A DNA stretch of 64,000 bases from Flagellimonas meridianipacifica (GTDB lineage: Bacteria; Bacteroidota; Bacteroidia; Flavobacteriales; Flavobacteriaceae), in contig NZ_PVYX01000001.1 of the NCBI RefSeq assembly GCF_003001695.1, forward strand, positions 744,001 to 808,000, given 5' to 3'. Each line of letters opens with the position of its first letter. Positions within the stretch are counted from its first letter, which is position 1. Position numbers and translations under genes: made by a program. Of the stretch, positions 1 through 8,928 are shown piece by piece. A model generated the notes under the pieces. That model did not search any database and was not told the DNA's origin. It saw only the letters and a list, made by a program, of their open reading frames with translations.

Positions 1-411
1 GCGAGAAAGAATTAGCACAAGACCCAGACCGTAGAAAATGGTAATGGTTTTGAACTTTTTGTCGCTCTCCATCAAACGTTTGTGGCGAGACCAGCCAATG
101 GTAATCAAAGCAATGGCCAGTATATTGGTGAAGGGATGTTCCAAGGCCAATAAACGAGCAGGAGCGTTCAACCCGCCCATGCCCAAGGTTTGAATCGCTT
201 TTAGCCCATTTGCCGAAACGAAGTATAGAATTAATCCAACTACCAGCTGGATATGGCTCAATATTAAAGCGAAAAGACTAACACGTAGGTCTTTGTGCAT
301 GGTAAAATCACGTTTGCCCATCCAGCCACTCAACGCATTAAAAACAGCGAGGACAAGAACTATAAGAACAACATATGCAAAGTAGGAGTGTAGGTTTTGA
401 AGAATTTCCAT
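1..411 (-). CDS. Small multi-span membrane protein, cytochrome b-like family (3' end outside window)
   Basis: The gene starts with ATG at 411 and runs off the left edge; 137 codons are visible without a stop. The protein is very hydrophobic, with about four predicted membrane helices at residues 10-28, 45-64, 95-108 and 125-137. Histidines lie near helix ends (HSYF at 8, MHKD at 38, SHIQL near 53, SRHKR near 110), the look of a small haem-binding cytochrome b-like protein. Short proteins of this kind, about 145 residues, are common in Flavobacteriia and often named cytochrome B. Haem binding is an inference. The missing part is probably only a few residues. It sits tail to tail with nothing visible and is separated from the TonB receptor gene by a terminator that belongs to that gene. 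Confidence 0.7.
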   Translation of the reverse strand, partial: MEILQNLHSYFAYVVLIVLVLAVFNALSGWMGKRDFTMHKDLRVSLFALILSHIQLVVGLILYFVSANGLKAIQTLGMGGLNAPARLLALEHPFTNILAIALITIGWSRHKRLMESDKKFKTITIFYGLGLVLILSR

Positions 412-450
412 GGTCAATTAGTTTGCCTAAAAGTAATGATTTTGGGAATA

Positions 451-474
451 AAAAACCCCGCCTAAGGGCGGGGT
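451..474 (-). terminator. Rho-independent terminator of the Oar-like receptor gene
   Basis: A perfect 8-bp GC-rich stem (ACCCCGCC at 455-462 with GGCGGGGT at 467-474) and a 4-base loop are followed on the minus strand by a T run (the A run at 451-455). It lies 27 bases after the receptor stop codon. Confidence 0.9.
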
Positions 475-500
475 CTTGAAATTAACTATCTATTGATTGC

Positions 501-3500
501 TTAGTTGAAAATGTATCGGATTCCCAATTGCATTTGCCATCTTGATGATTGGATGCCTTCGTCATCCAATTCCTCAAAATTAGCGCTGCCGTCCAATCCA
601 ACTACACCTGTGTTAAGTGTAAAGGTTGGTATATCTCCTGTAGAAACCGTCGTAAGAGGACTTACTTCGCTTCCTACGAATTTCAACTGACCCCAATCTT
701 TGTTCAACAAATTAGTGAAGTTAAAGATATCTGCAGATAACTGGATAGTATGTTTGCTGTCTCCCCAATTAACGGAGAAATCCTGCAAAAACTTTAAGTC
801 AACAATATGGCTCCAAGGACCTCTTGAACCATTACGCTCTGCATAATCTCCTCTTCGTGTGCGTAAATAGTCATCATTTTCGATAAACGCGTCCAAGGCC
901 GCCCACTGCTCTGCAGGAGTGGCAACAAGGTTACCATCGCTATCGGTAAGATTTGCAAATGCAATCTCACCTTGGTTAGCTGGCACATAAATCAAAGCAT
1001 TGTCACGAGAGTCATCATTCAACAAGTCTCTACCTTCATTATAGCTAAAGCTATATGGAGTACCTTGAAAACCTTGATAGAACAGACCCAATGTAGTTTT
1101 TATATTTTCATTCCAGTTGTATTGGTATGAAACATTGGCTATGATTCTACTTCCCAAGGCAAAATCAGATCTAGTAACAGGTAAATCAGAGTTTTTACCA
1201 TTTACTGTCAAAATATTACGCCATTGAGAACTGTTCTGAGAAGACGTTCCATCAAAAATCTTATTGGATTCTGCATATGCATATGAAATTGACCCTGCAA
1301 AACCGTTTTCGAATGGCTTCGATAGTGTAAAGGTTGCATTTGTGGCGTTTCCACCACCGGTATTGGAAGCCAGAATTATTCTACCATAAGTGTTATCAAT
1401 CAAGTCTGAAAAACTTCTGGTATAGAATGGCCTGTTATCAGCACCTTGATAGTTACCTATAGCTTCAGGAATATTTAGGTTCTCATAAAAAATATCTGTG
1501 ATTACATCAGTATACAAAAAATCTGCAGAAGCAATCAATCCCCACCAAGGTAATTTTTGATCAACAGCAATGTTGTACTTAACTACTTGTGGCAATTTGA
1601 AGTTTGGTGCAATCAAATCAATATTCCCGCCTAGTGCTCCGGTTCCAGGTTCAACGTTCCTTGTTTGATTGTTAACATCCGGATTAAACTGGGTAACAGT
1701 TGTATTGAAATCCGCAGCAAATCCGCCTGTTATACCGTTATTATTGTACGTACCCCCTGGCCATACCAAAGGTAGTCGAGAAGTGAATACTCCAATACCT
1801 CCACGAATCTGGGTAGTCCGTTCCCCATTAACATCCCAGTTGAATCCTAAGCGAGGAGAGAAAACGGCATTGCTAATCTGTTGACCAACTCTGGCTCCCT
1901 GTAAATCTTTACCTGCAGCTTCCAGAAGACCAACTGTTGTGGTATTGAATTCCTCATTTACGGGACCCGACTTCCATACAGGAATATCAATACGTGCACC
2001 AATACTAACTCGGAAGTCATCAGTTACATCCACCTCATCTTGAACGTAGAAACCGTATTGTTCTGTTTCAAAGTCAGCAGAACCATCAGACTCATCACCT
2101 ACTGCAGTGCTTCCTACCAGAGAATAACCGTGCTGATATTCAACCGGTGCTTGGTTGGTCAAGAACTGGTTTAAACCAGTGGAAAGAAGGTTCCCATCAT
2201 CATCAAACAAATCCTCGAAAGTATAACTACCAAAGTTAAAAGCAAAGAATAGGTTCTTTACCTGTGCAAATTCCATGTTTGCTCCTAAAGTAACAGTATG
2301 TCTTCCAGCATATATGTTGAAGTTGTTTGTAATGGTTACATAATCTGTATTTAACAAGTTAGCTGTAGAAAAAGGCTCAGACCCAAAGAAGATATCTCCG
2401 TCACCGTCTTGAATTTCAACTGTTGGAAAAGGCTCCCCAGATGGGTCCCTGTCATCTCTTACTCTAGCATAACTGACAATGAAGTTGTTGCTGAATTTAT
2501 TGCCAAAACGAGAATTGAGTTCCAACGCGGTGGAATTTGTGTTGGATTCGAAGAACTCTGAACCATTAAGGAATCCTATTTCTCTGTTACCAGAAGTTCT
2601 AGATTCAAGATTCTCCGCCCCTACATAACTATGTCTCAATGATAGGTTATGATTCTCATTGATGTTCCAATCCAACTTAGCAACAAAAGTGTTACTTTCC
2701 AAGGTTCTTGTATTGTTATCAAAAATACCAGGATTGTAGCCAAAATTGGTTTGAAGGAAGTTGCTCAAATTCGCCAAATCAGCTTCAGAAGAACGTCCCG
2801 TATAGTTGCTGAAGTTAAAAGGTTGAGGCGTTTCAGTTTCATTCCTTTCATAGTTAACAAAGAAGAACAATTTGTCCTTGATTAGGGGACCCCCTAAACG
2901 AACACCATATGTATTTGCCGAAAACTCATTTAGTTTTTGTCTTTCTTCACCATCACCTACCAAATCTGGAGGAGTCTTCCCTGATAGGGATTCATTACGT
3001 GTGAAATAATAGGCAGAACCTTGGAATTCATTAGAACCAGAACGCGTAACCGCGTTGATGGAACCTCCAGAAAAACCAGATTGTCTTACATCGAAAGGTG
3101 CAACGTTAATTTGAAAAGTCTCGATTGCATCCACTGATAGCGGGTTTACCCCTGTTTGCCCTCCATTAGTTCCGGAACCAGCAAGACCAAAAACATCATT
3201 GTTTACCGCACCGTCAATGTAGATTGCGTTATATCGGTTGTTTTGTCCAGCAATTGATATGGAAAATCCATCATCACCTTCCGACACTTGAGCTTGAGGA
3301 GTAAGACGAACAAAATCCGCCAAAGACCTTGAAGCCGCTGGTATGGTGGCCACCTCTCTTTGAGAAATATTGGTTTCAGTACCTGTTTTGTTTGCACTAA
3401 AAGTCCCATTGGATACGGCAGTAATTACCACTTCATCCAGGGCAGTGGCAGATTCCTGTAATTGGGAACTTTGCCTGGATGTTTGCCCTAAGTTCAAAAA

Positions 3501-3779
3501 GATATTTTCCCTCACATCATCGTTAAAACCAATATAGGAAAAGGTGATTTTGTAAGGACCTCCTGTTCTCATACCTGAAATTCGGTAGAAACCGTCAAAA
3601 TCGGTAGCAGCACCATAAGTTGTACCGGTTGGCATATGAATCGCCACTATACTGGCACCAGGAAGAGGTTCACCAGTATTATCAGTTACCTTACCGCCCA
3701 TGGCGGAAGAAGTAACACCCTGTGCAAAGGCTGTCGCCGTAAACAATACGGCTAAAACGGCCAAGTAGAATTTTTTCAT
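501..3779 (-). CDS. TonB-dependent receptor, Oar-like, with N-terminal carboxypeptidase-regulatory domain
   Basis: An outer-membrane protein of 1092 residues. A signal peptide covers residues 1-19 and is cut after AFAQ. A CarboxypepD_reg-like beta-sandwich follows at about 27-110 (GKVTDNTGEPLPGASI). A TonB plug lies at about 130-250, with YIDGAVNNDVFG and GFSGGSINAVTRSGSNEFQG, which are typical of the Oar branch. The rest is a long beta-barrel ending in RYIFN, the aromatic barrel terminus. Proteins of this family import large or complexed ligands, or serve in adhesion or protein export; the ligand cannot be read from sequence. No SusD partner is adjacent, so a SusCD polysaccharide-uptake pair is unlikely. 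The gene has its own terminator and a long leader, so it is probably monocistronic. Confidence 0.9.
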   Translation of the reverse strand: MKKFYLAVLAVLFTATAFAQGVTSSAMGGKVTDNTGEPLPGASIVAIHMPTGTTYGAATDFDGFYRISGMRTGGPYKITFSYIGFNDDVRENIFLNLGQTSRQSSQLQESATALDEVVITAVSNGTFSANKTGTETNISQREVATIPAASRSLADFVRLTPQAQVSEGDDGFSISIAGQNNRYNAIYIDGAVNNDVFGLAGSGTNGGQTGVNPLSVDAIETFQINVAPFDVRQSGFSGGSINAVTRSGSNEFQGSAYYFTRNESLSGKTPPDLVGDGEERQKLNEFSANTYGVRLGGPLIKDKLFFFVNYERNETETPQPFNFSNYTGRSSEADLANLSNFLQTNFGYNPGIFDNNTRTLESNTFVAKLDWNINENHNLSLRHSYVGAENLESRTSGNREIGFLNGSEFFESNTNSTALELNSRFGNKFSNNFIVSYARVRDDRDPSGEPFPTVEIQDGDGDIFFGSEPFSTANLLNTDYVTITNNFNIYAGRHTVTLGANMEFAQVKNLFFAFNFGSYTFEDLFDDDGNLLSTGLNQFLTNQAPVEYQHGYSLVGSTAVGDESDGSADFETEQYGFYVQDEVDVTDDFRVSIGARIDIPVWKSGPVNEEFNTTTVGLLEAAGKDLQGARVGQQISNAVFSPRLGFNWDVNGERTTQIRGGIGVFTSRLPLVWPGGTYNNNGITGGFAADFNTTVTQFNPDVNNQTRNVEPGTGALGGNIDLIAPNFKLPQVVKYNIAVDQKLPWWGLIASADFLYTDVITDIFYENLNIPEAIGNYQGADNRPFYTRSFSDLIDNTYGRIILASNTGGGNATNATFTLSKPFENGFAGSISYAYAESNKIFDGTSSQNSSQWRNILTVNGKNSDLPVTRSDFALGSRIIANVSYQYNWNENIKTTLGLFYQGFQGTPYSFSYNEGRDLLNDDSRDNALIYVPANQGEIAFANLTDSDGNLVATPAEQWAALDAFIENDDYLRTRRGDYAERNGSRGPWSHIVDLKFLQDFSVNWGDSKHTIQLSADIFNFTNLLNKDWGQLKFVGSEVSPLTTVSTGDIPTFTLNTGVVGLDGSANFEELDDEGIQSSRWQMQLGIRYIFN

Positions 3780-3810
3780 TTTACAGTATTAAATTGATCA
3801 AATAGCACTG

Positions 3811-3818
3811 CAAAAGTG
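3811..3818 (-). promoter_or_regulatory. Possible -7 promoter element of the Oar-like receptor
   Basis: On the minus strand CACTTTTG is followed by CA, one base off the Bacteroidota -7 consensus TANNTTTG, 32 bases before the receptor start codon. A convincing TTG at -33 was not found. Confidence 0.25.
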
Positions 3819-3911
3819 TGGCATTTTTAACATTTCGTTATTAAGGGAATGTTAAATAAAGAAAGGTTTCTTAACATTTAGATAACATTAATGAATCTGA
3901 TTATCAGCTAG

Positions 3912-3931
3912 TTAAGATTTGCTAATCTTAA
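3912..3931. other. Perfect AT-rich hairpin after pgi
   Basis: TTAAGATT (3912-3919) and AATCTTAA (3924-3931) form a perfect 8-bp stem with a 4-base loop, 12 bases after the pgi stop codon. There is no T run on either side, so it is more likely an mRNA 3'-end stabiliser or a protein-binding palindrome than a classic terminator. Confidence 0.4.
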
Positions 3932-3943
3932 AGAATTCTTAAT

Positions 3944-5581
3944 TTAACCTTTAAAAAACTGAAGAAGTTGCATTGTGGAACTATCATGTCTGCCAATTTC
4001 AGAATTTTCAAGGTCGGCAAGTATATTTTTAGCCAATTGCTTACCTAATTCCACACCCCATTGGTCGTAACTAAAAATATTCCAAATTACCCCTTGAACA
4101 AAGATTCTATGCTCATATAGGGCTATCAAGGCACCAAGGTTCTTAGGAGTAAGCTTGTTAATGAGCAAAGTGGTTGTGGGTTTGTTTCCTTCAAAAACCT
4201 TGAATGGGAGAATGGTATCCAGTTTTTCTGGTCCTACTCCCTGTTGTTCCAACTCCGATTTTACCTCCTCCTCCGTTTTTCCATTCATTAAAGCTTCTGT
4301 CTGGGCAAAGAAGTTGGCCATTAGCTTTTTGTGGTGTTCCACATCTCCATGTAGGGATTCTTTGAAGCCAATGAAGTCTGTTGGGATGAGTTTTGTTCCC
4401 TGATGTATTAATTGAAAAAAGGCATGCTGGGAATTGGTGCCCGGTTCACCCCAGATAATGGTTCCAGTTTCATGGGAAACCGAGTTTCCGGCCCTATCCT
4501 TGCTCTTCCCATTACTTTCCATGATACCTTGTTGCAAATAGGCAGAAAACCTATGAAGGTATTGGGAGTAAGGAATAATCGCTTCCGTTTCCGCGCCAAA
4601 AAAGTTGTTGTACCAAACCGTTAAAAGCCCAAGGATTACAGGTAGGTTTTCAGAGAAGGGAGTCTCTTTAAAATGGATATCCATCTCATGAGCACCATCT
4701 AATAGCTCTTCAAAGTTTTGATGCCCTATTGAAAGGGCTATGGACAACCCAACAGCACTCCATAAAGAAAAGCGACCTCCAACCCAATCCCACATGGGGA
4801 ATACATTTTCTGAACTTATTCCAAACTCATCGATTTTCTTCAAGTTGGTGGATACTGCCACAAAGTGCTTGGCGACATCCTTTTCCGAAGCATTTTCAAG
4901 AAACCATTTTTTAATGGTGAGCGCATTACTCAAAGTTTCCTGGGTAGTAAAGGATTTTGAGACTATAACAAAGAGAGTAGTTTCTGGATTAAGTCCCTTC
5001 AGTGTTTCATGTACGTGATCGCCATCCACATTACTCACAAAATGTACATTGAGATGGTTCTTGTAAAACTTCAAAGCTTCGGTTACCATGACCGGACCCA
5101 AATCTGAACCCCCAATGCCAATATTAACAACATCGGTGAATGCTTTACCCGAATATCCTTTGGTATTACCAGAAATAATTCTCTCTGAAAAAGCTTTTAT
5201 CTTATCCCTAACCTCATAAACCTCCGGAACTATGTTTTTGCCATTTACAAAAATGGAATCGCTGATTTTAGCTCTGAGTGCAGTATGCAATACTGCTCTA
5301 TCTTCCGTTTCGTTAATGTTTTCGCCCTTAAAATATTGAGATATTGCTTCTTTTAGCTTGACCTCATCTGCTAGTTCCAATAGCAGGGAAAGTGTTTCTT
5401 CGGTTATCCTATTCTTGGAATAGTCTACAAAAAAATCACCAAAATGGATGGAAAACGCCTTTGCTCTTTGGGGGTTCTCCTTGAAAAGTGTTTTGAGATG
5501 TTGAGGCTTTAGCTGATTGAAGTGGTCATGGAGTTTTTTCCAAGACTCAGTTGTCGAGGGATTGATTTTGGAGAGGGACAT
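3944..5581 (-). CDS. pgi: Glucose-6-phosphate isomerase
   Basis: This cytosolic enzyme interconverts glucose 6-phosphate and fructose 6-phosphate in glycolysis and gluconeogenesis. The 545-residue length is usual for the family. The phosphate-binding motif [11 protein letters not shown] lies near residue 150, the family signature [14 protein letters not shown] near 265-280, and the catalytic region [15 protein letters not shown] near 380. The start ATG lies inside the 3' end of the upstream M23 gene, giving a 35-base overlap in another frame. The N-terminus begins as homologues do ([12 protein letters not shown]), so the overlap looks real. It is the last gene of a minus-strand run DUF3108 - TDO - M23 - pgi. 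Confidence 0.97.
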   Translation of the reverse strand: MSLSKINPSTTESWKKLHDHFNQLKPQHLKTLFKENPQRAKAFSIHFGDFFVDYSKNRITEETLSLLLELADEVKLKEAISQYFKGENINETEDRAVLHTALRAKISDSIFVNGKNIVPEVYEVRDKIKAFSERIISGNTKGYSGKAFTDVVNIGIGGSDLGPVMVTEALKFYKNHLNVHFVSNVDGDHVHETLKGLNPETTLFVIVSKSFTTQETLSNALTIKKWFLENASEKDVAKHFVAVSTNLKKIDEFGISSENVFPMWDWVGGRFSLWSAVGLSIALSIGHQNFEELLDGAHEMDIHFKETPFSENLPVILGLLTVWYNNFFGAETEAIIPYSQYLHRFSAYLQQGIMESNGKSKDRAGNSVSHETGTIIWGEPGTNSQHAFFQLIHQGTKLIPTDFIGFKESLHGDVEHHKKLMANFFAQTEALMNGKTEEEVKSELEQQGVGPEKLDTILPFKVFEGNKPTTTLLINKLTPKNLGALIALYEHRIFVQGVIWNIFSYDQWGVELGKQLAKNILADLENSEIGRHDSSTMQLLQFFKG

Positions 5582-6854
5582 TTTCAGTGTTATAGGTTAT
5601 CAGTGTTTCTTGTTGTTGTGGCTCTACAAACTCAATGCAATCGAGTTGTTGTTTCATGGGGGCTATGTGTTCCAAATAATTCGTCCGAAGAGAATCCGCA
5701 ATGGGTTCAGCCGCTGGTAATTTCTCCCGCAAAGGATCGACCTGTCTTCCATTCTTCCAAAATCGGTAGCAAACATGAGGACCGCCTGTGTTACCGGTCA
5801 TTCCTACCCATCCTATAACATCACCTTGGCGAACAAACTCTCCTCTTCTTACCGCCTGTTTTTTCATGTGAAGGTATTGGGTACTATACGTCCCATTATG
5901 CCTAATCTTAACATATTTACCATTCCCTCCCCGTCTTGTAGATTCTGTTACCGTGCCATCTGCGGTGGCAATAATAGGGGTTCCTATTGGAGCAGCATAG
6001 TCAGTCCCTCTGTGAGGTCTCACTTTGTATCCATAATACGCTATCCTTCTTTTAAGATTGTATCTTGAGGACAATCGATATCCAAATTTGATAGGAGCCC
6101 TTAAAAACGTGCTACGTAGGTTGTTTCCTTCATCATCAAAATAATCCTGTATTTGTTTTAAGGAATCTGTGACATAAGGAAATGCATAGACTTGTTTTCC
6201 CTTATGTTCAAAGAGTGCAGCTTCAATGGGCTCTACACCTGCATAAATACTATCATTGATATACCTTTCTTTAAAAAGGATTTTGAACTTATCTCCTTTT
6301 TCCAATTTAAAAAAGTCAATGGTCCAGGCATATATTTCCGAAAGGTTTATGGTGACCAGATAATCCACTCCAAGACTATCCAGTGTTTGTGAAAGGGAGC
6401 TTTTGATAACTCCGGAAACCTCTCTTGATAGATACTTTACTTTTTTCTTGCTCTTGTAGGCGACGGCAGAATCCCTTAAATCTACAACAGTATAGTTTAT
6501 TTTATCGTTCTCGTAGATAAAGACTTCTGCTTTCTCCAACGTATCTCGGGATTTAAGAATGGTATAGGGTCTTCCGACCTTGATACGCTTTACATCAAAA
6601 CTATCCTTGTACTGTTCAGAAATAGTAACGATTTTAGGATAATCCACATGGTTGGCCAGCATTAGTTTTCCAAAACTGTCCCCTCTACGCACTGTGTCAT
6701 TGACAACCTTGAATTCATCAAGGTCAAAACCGTAAATTTTCTTCTTGGGTATTTCTATTGGAATTTGAGCCACCTCAATCGGTTCGACTTTTTTGGTCTC
6801 CTTACATCCGACCAAAGCAAATAACAACACAACGATGCCCCAATATTTCCCCAT
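5547..6854 (-). CDS. M23-family peptidoglycan endopeptidase, lipoprotein
   Basis: A 435-residue protein with a lipoprotein signal (LVGC, Cys17), so probably anchored in a periplasm-facing membrane. The C-terminal LytM/M23 zinc-peptidase domain spans about 265-390. The HxxxD motif is H281-R-G-T-D285 and is followed by YLHM. The final family motif, normally HxH, reads H360-V-C362, so one expected zinc or catalytic His is replaced by Cys. Flavobacterial homologues are recalled with the same HVC. The region at 40-240 is a long beta-rich N-terminal part that may serve as an inhibitory or partner-binding domain. Likely role: cleaving peptide cross-links, or as a scaffold if inactive. It starts one base after the TDO stop codon and overlaps pgi by 35 bases. 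Confidence 0.88.
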   Translation of the reverse strand: MGKYWGIVVLLFALVGCKETKKVEPIEVAQIPIEIPKKKIYGFDLDEFKVVNDTVRRGDSFGKLMLANHVDYPKIVTISEQYKDSFDVKRIKVGRPYTILKSRDTLEKAEVFIYENDKINYTVVDLRDSAVAYKSKKKVKYLSREVSGVIKSSLSQTLDSLGVDYLVTINLSEIYAWTIDFFKLEKGDKFKILFKERYINDSIYAGVEPIEAALFEHKGKQVYAFPYVTDSLKQIQDYFDDEGNNLRSTFLRAPIKFGYRLSSRYNLKRRIAYYGYKVRPHRGTDYAAPIGTPIIATADGTVTESTRRGGNGKYVKIRHNGTYSTQYLHMKKQAVRRGEFVRQGDVIGWVGMTGNTGGPHVCYRFWKNGRQVDPLREKLPAAEPIADSLRTNYLEHIAPMKQQLDCIEFVEPQQQETLITYNTENVPLQNQSLDN

Positions 6855-6855
6855 G

Positions 6856-7824
6856 TTATATCTTTTTGTTTTCAGGATTGAAAATGTGGTCTACCCACTG
6901 TTTTCCCCAAGTTTCTTTTTCCCCTTCAGAGTGCAAAGTTGGGAAAAATATTATTTTCTGGAAACTCGGAGGCAAATAGGCCTTCCAATTCGTACCTCCA
7001 GTGGCGTCCACCTCAGCTTTTTCTTTTGCCAAATACCGATAGGCGGAACCCATATGCATCAATGGCCAATTCACGTTCGCATTCACATCCAATTCTTTTA
7101 ACGCATTTATCAACTCTTCATTGTTCTTGGATGCTTGAGGAAGCTGAAGGTATTTATGATAGATAGTGCTATTTTTTACTTGATTTGAAATTCGAAGCAG
7201 TCTGGGGGTATACCTGAATTCAAATTGTTTTAATGTCAACGTTTTTTCTCCAGTGGTTATATCGGTCGCTCCCTTTTTCCAGTATATATGTTCAAAAAGC
7301 TCTTCAATGGTATTTTTTCCTGTAAAGGTCTCCCGGTCATCCAAATGGACTAAATTCTCCAAAGGCGTGGCATAAATCTCGATCATTCGGTATTGAACCG
7401 ATTGAAATCCGCTTGCGGGAAGCAATGCCATTCTGTATCGAAGAAACTGTTCGCGCTCCATTCCCTTTATCATAATACTGAAAGAAGAAATAAGCGCTTT
7501 GTAATAACTGTTCATTCTTCGTATCCTTTCCACAAAGAAGGATAAATCCTGGGATTTGTCTTCAACAAGCTGTTTTTGCTCATGCAAAATCAGTTTAAAG
7601 TACAACTCCGTAATCTGGTGGTACATGATAAAAATCTCCTCATCAGGAAAATGGGTTCTGGGCACTTGAAGACTAAGCAGGGTGTCTAGATGGATATAAT
7701 CCCAGTACGTAAGGTATTTTTGATATAGGAGGCCATCAAGGTAGGAGCTAAGGTCCTGACCTGAGTGCCTGTATTTTTCTTCAAGTTTGTGGATTTGGGA
7801 CTTAATGATGTCGTCCTGGTTCAT
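6856..7824 (-). CDS. Tryptophan 2,3-dioxygenase family protein
   Basis: This haem enzyme opens the indole ring of L-tryptophan to N-formylkynurenine, the first step of the kynurenine route. The 322-residue protein carries YLTYWDYIHLDTLLSLQ at 37-53 and the distal-side motif HQITELYFKL, with His69 matching the substrate-contacting His of bacterial TDO. A second conserved block near residues 252-282 has His257 as probable haem ligand and the substrate loop ATGGT at 274-278. It is longer than many bacterial TDOs (about 280). It lies 10 bases after the DUF3108 gene and one base before the M23 gene, so co-transcription is likely; the metabolic reason for that context is unclear. A later pathway enzyme, HAAO, lies at 49.4 kb. 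Confidence 0.9.
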   Translation of the reverse strand: MNQDDIIKSQIHKLEEKYRHSGQDLSSYLDGLLYQKYLTYWDYIHLDTLLSLQVPRTHFPDEEIFIMYHQITELYFKLILHEQKQLVEDKSQDLSFFVERIRRMNSYYKALISSFSIMIKGMEREQFLRYRMALLPASGFQSVQYRMIEIYATPLENLVHLDDRETFTGKNTIEELFEHIYWKKGATDITTGEKTLTLKQFEFRYTPRLLRISNQVKNSTIYHKYLQLPQASKNNEELINALKELDVNANVNWPLMHMGSAYRYLAKEKAEVDATGGTNWKAYLPPSFQKIIFFPTLHSEGEKETWGKQWVDHIFNPENKKI

Positions 7825-7834
7825 TCAGTAAAAT

Positions 7835-8620
7835 CTATCGCTTCTTCATTATTATTTTAAACTGGTTGCGAAGCCCATTATAACCATCCAAATCTGCTTT
7901 TAAAGAGCCTACAGCCAAATCTGCCTTAATGCGGACAGGTATTTTGTTCATATCATTGGAAACCCATAAGGTCAGGCTCTCTTTTTCTTTGAAAACACGC
8001 CCTGATTGAACCAAAGGCCTAAATTTAAGACATTCTACTTTTCCAAATTTGGTGCGAATGATTTCTTTTCCCAAAAACTTCAATTTGAACTTAAAAACGC
8101 CATCGTCATCAAACAACATGTCCATATCGATGGATTGCCCTTCCTTGAAGTCCTCAAGTTTATACCTGTTCCTTAGGTGATACGATGCGGATAAAAGGTC
8201 TTGGATATCATCATGCACGGGGATGTCAAATTCCTTTCCATTCTTGTTGTCCTTTAGAATGGCTTTATCCTCGGCATAGTGAAAATCAATTTCAATATCT
8301 TTCGTGTAGCCTCCCTCGTTTATTTTTCTAATAAATCGATAGGGTTTGCCATCCTTGCGGCCGAAGTAGCTTTCATAAGTATCATCCACCTTAAAAAAGA
8401 TACTTGCAAAGCCTGTGGTTTTCCCTCGACCCACAACATGATAAACGGGAATACTATCTATTTTATCAGTGCTTAATTGCAAAGTGGCGTAACTGGCATT
8501 TAAGAACCCATAGTGAATGCGAAATTTTAACCATTCCCCAGATTTAAAGGCAGGATAGGTTTTTTGTCCTGCCATAGGAAGGGTAAAAAGAATACAAAGT
8601 AGGATGTATATTTTCTTCAT
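7835..8620 (-). CDS. DUF3108 domain-containing exported protein
   Basis: A 261-residue protein with a signal peptide (MKKIYILLCILFTLPMAGQ) and one DUF3108-type beta-rich domain over the rest, including GEWLKFRIHYGFLNASYA and the conserved late pattern LTLWVSNDMNKIPVRIKADLAVGSLKADL. I chose the ATG at 8620, since the in-frame start at 8662 would put 14 charged and polar residues before the signal peptide. The family is periplasmic or outer-membrane-facing and of unknown function. It is the first gene of a probable four-gene run ending at pgi. Confidence 0.85.
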   Translation of the reverse strand: MKKIYILLCILFTLPMAGQKTYPAFKSGEWLKFRIHYGFLNASYATLQLSTDKIDSIPVYHVVGRGKTTGFASIFFKVDDTYESYFGRKDGKPYRFIRKINEGGYTKDIEIDFHYAEDKAILKDNKNGKEFDIPVHDDIQDLLSASYHLRNRYKLEDFKEGQSIDMDMLFDDDGVFKFKLKFLGKEIIRTKFGKVECLKFRPLVQSGRVFKEKESLTLWVSNDMNKIPVRIKADLAVGSLKADLDGYNGLRNQFKIIMKKR

Positions 8621-8714
8621 GGCTTTAACTATGGTTGTAAAATTAGTAAAATCAAGCTTCAAGATGATTAGTTTACAATTACTTAAACAAAAGCTGTTTC
8701 AAAATATTGTAGCA

Positions 8715-8747
8715 TAAAAAAAGCCCAGTTTAGCAACCGGGCTTTTC
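8715..8747 (-). terminator. Strong hairpin terminator (hairpin A of repeat element 1)
   Basis: AGCCCAGTT (8722-8730) pairs with AACCGGGCT (8735-8743) around a TAGC loop, with one G-T pair. On the minus strand it is followed by a seven-base T run; on the plus strand by only four Ts. It lies about 190 bases beyond the patatin stop codon, farther than normal for that gene, and is better explained as the end of a separate short transcript. Confidence 0.75.
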
Positions 8748-8764
8748 CTAAATAACCAACCAAA
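8748..8764 (+). repeat. 17-mer repeat CTAAATAACCAACCAAA, copy 1
   Basis: Identical to 43548-43564. In both places it follows a GC hairpin by 4 to 8 bases. A 17-base exact match in two intergenic hairpin contexts is not expected by chance. Confidence 0.8.
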
Positions 8765-8928
8765 CTTTAAATTATGAAAAACCAATACTTAAAGTTATAA
8801 GGGAACCACCCCTTATGTTTTGTAAAGATACATCAAGACTTTGTAGGAAAATAAGTTTTTAACGGACTTTAACTAACCGAATAAAATTTTATGAAATCCT
8901 TAGACAAGAAGGCTGTATGCAAGGTATT

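Larger units (their letters stand above)
8715..8823 (-). ncRNA. Candidate small RNA or repeat element, copy 1
   Basis: Read on the minus strand: a promoter-like TATCTTTA just upstream (8825-8832), hairpin B (ATAAGGG/CCCTTAT, arms at 8797-8803 and 8810-8816), an AT-rich linker, the 17-mer complement TTTGGTTGGTTATTTAG, then a strong GC hairpin with T run. A related element with the identical 17-mer and the same TATGTTTTGT beyond hairpin B lies at 43508-43598. On the opposite strand there is only an 8-codon reading frame (8774-8800). The transcript is inferred from layout alone. Confidence 0.35.

Noticed and set aside
1669..1884. Plus-strand reading frames inside the Oar-like receptor gene
   Set aside because: Antisense shadows of a strongly conserved gene, no start signal or family.
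8774..8800. Eight-codon leader peptide frame ATG..TAA between hairpins of element 1
   Set aside because: No gene follows on the plus strand for it to control; the minus-strand RNA reading fits better.
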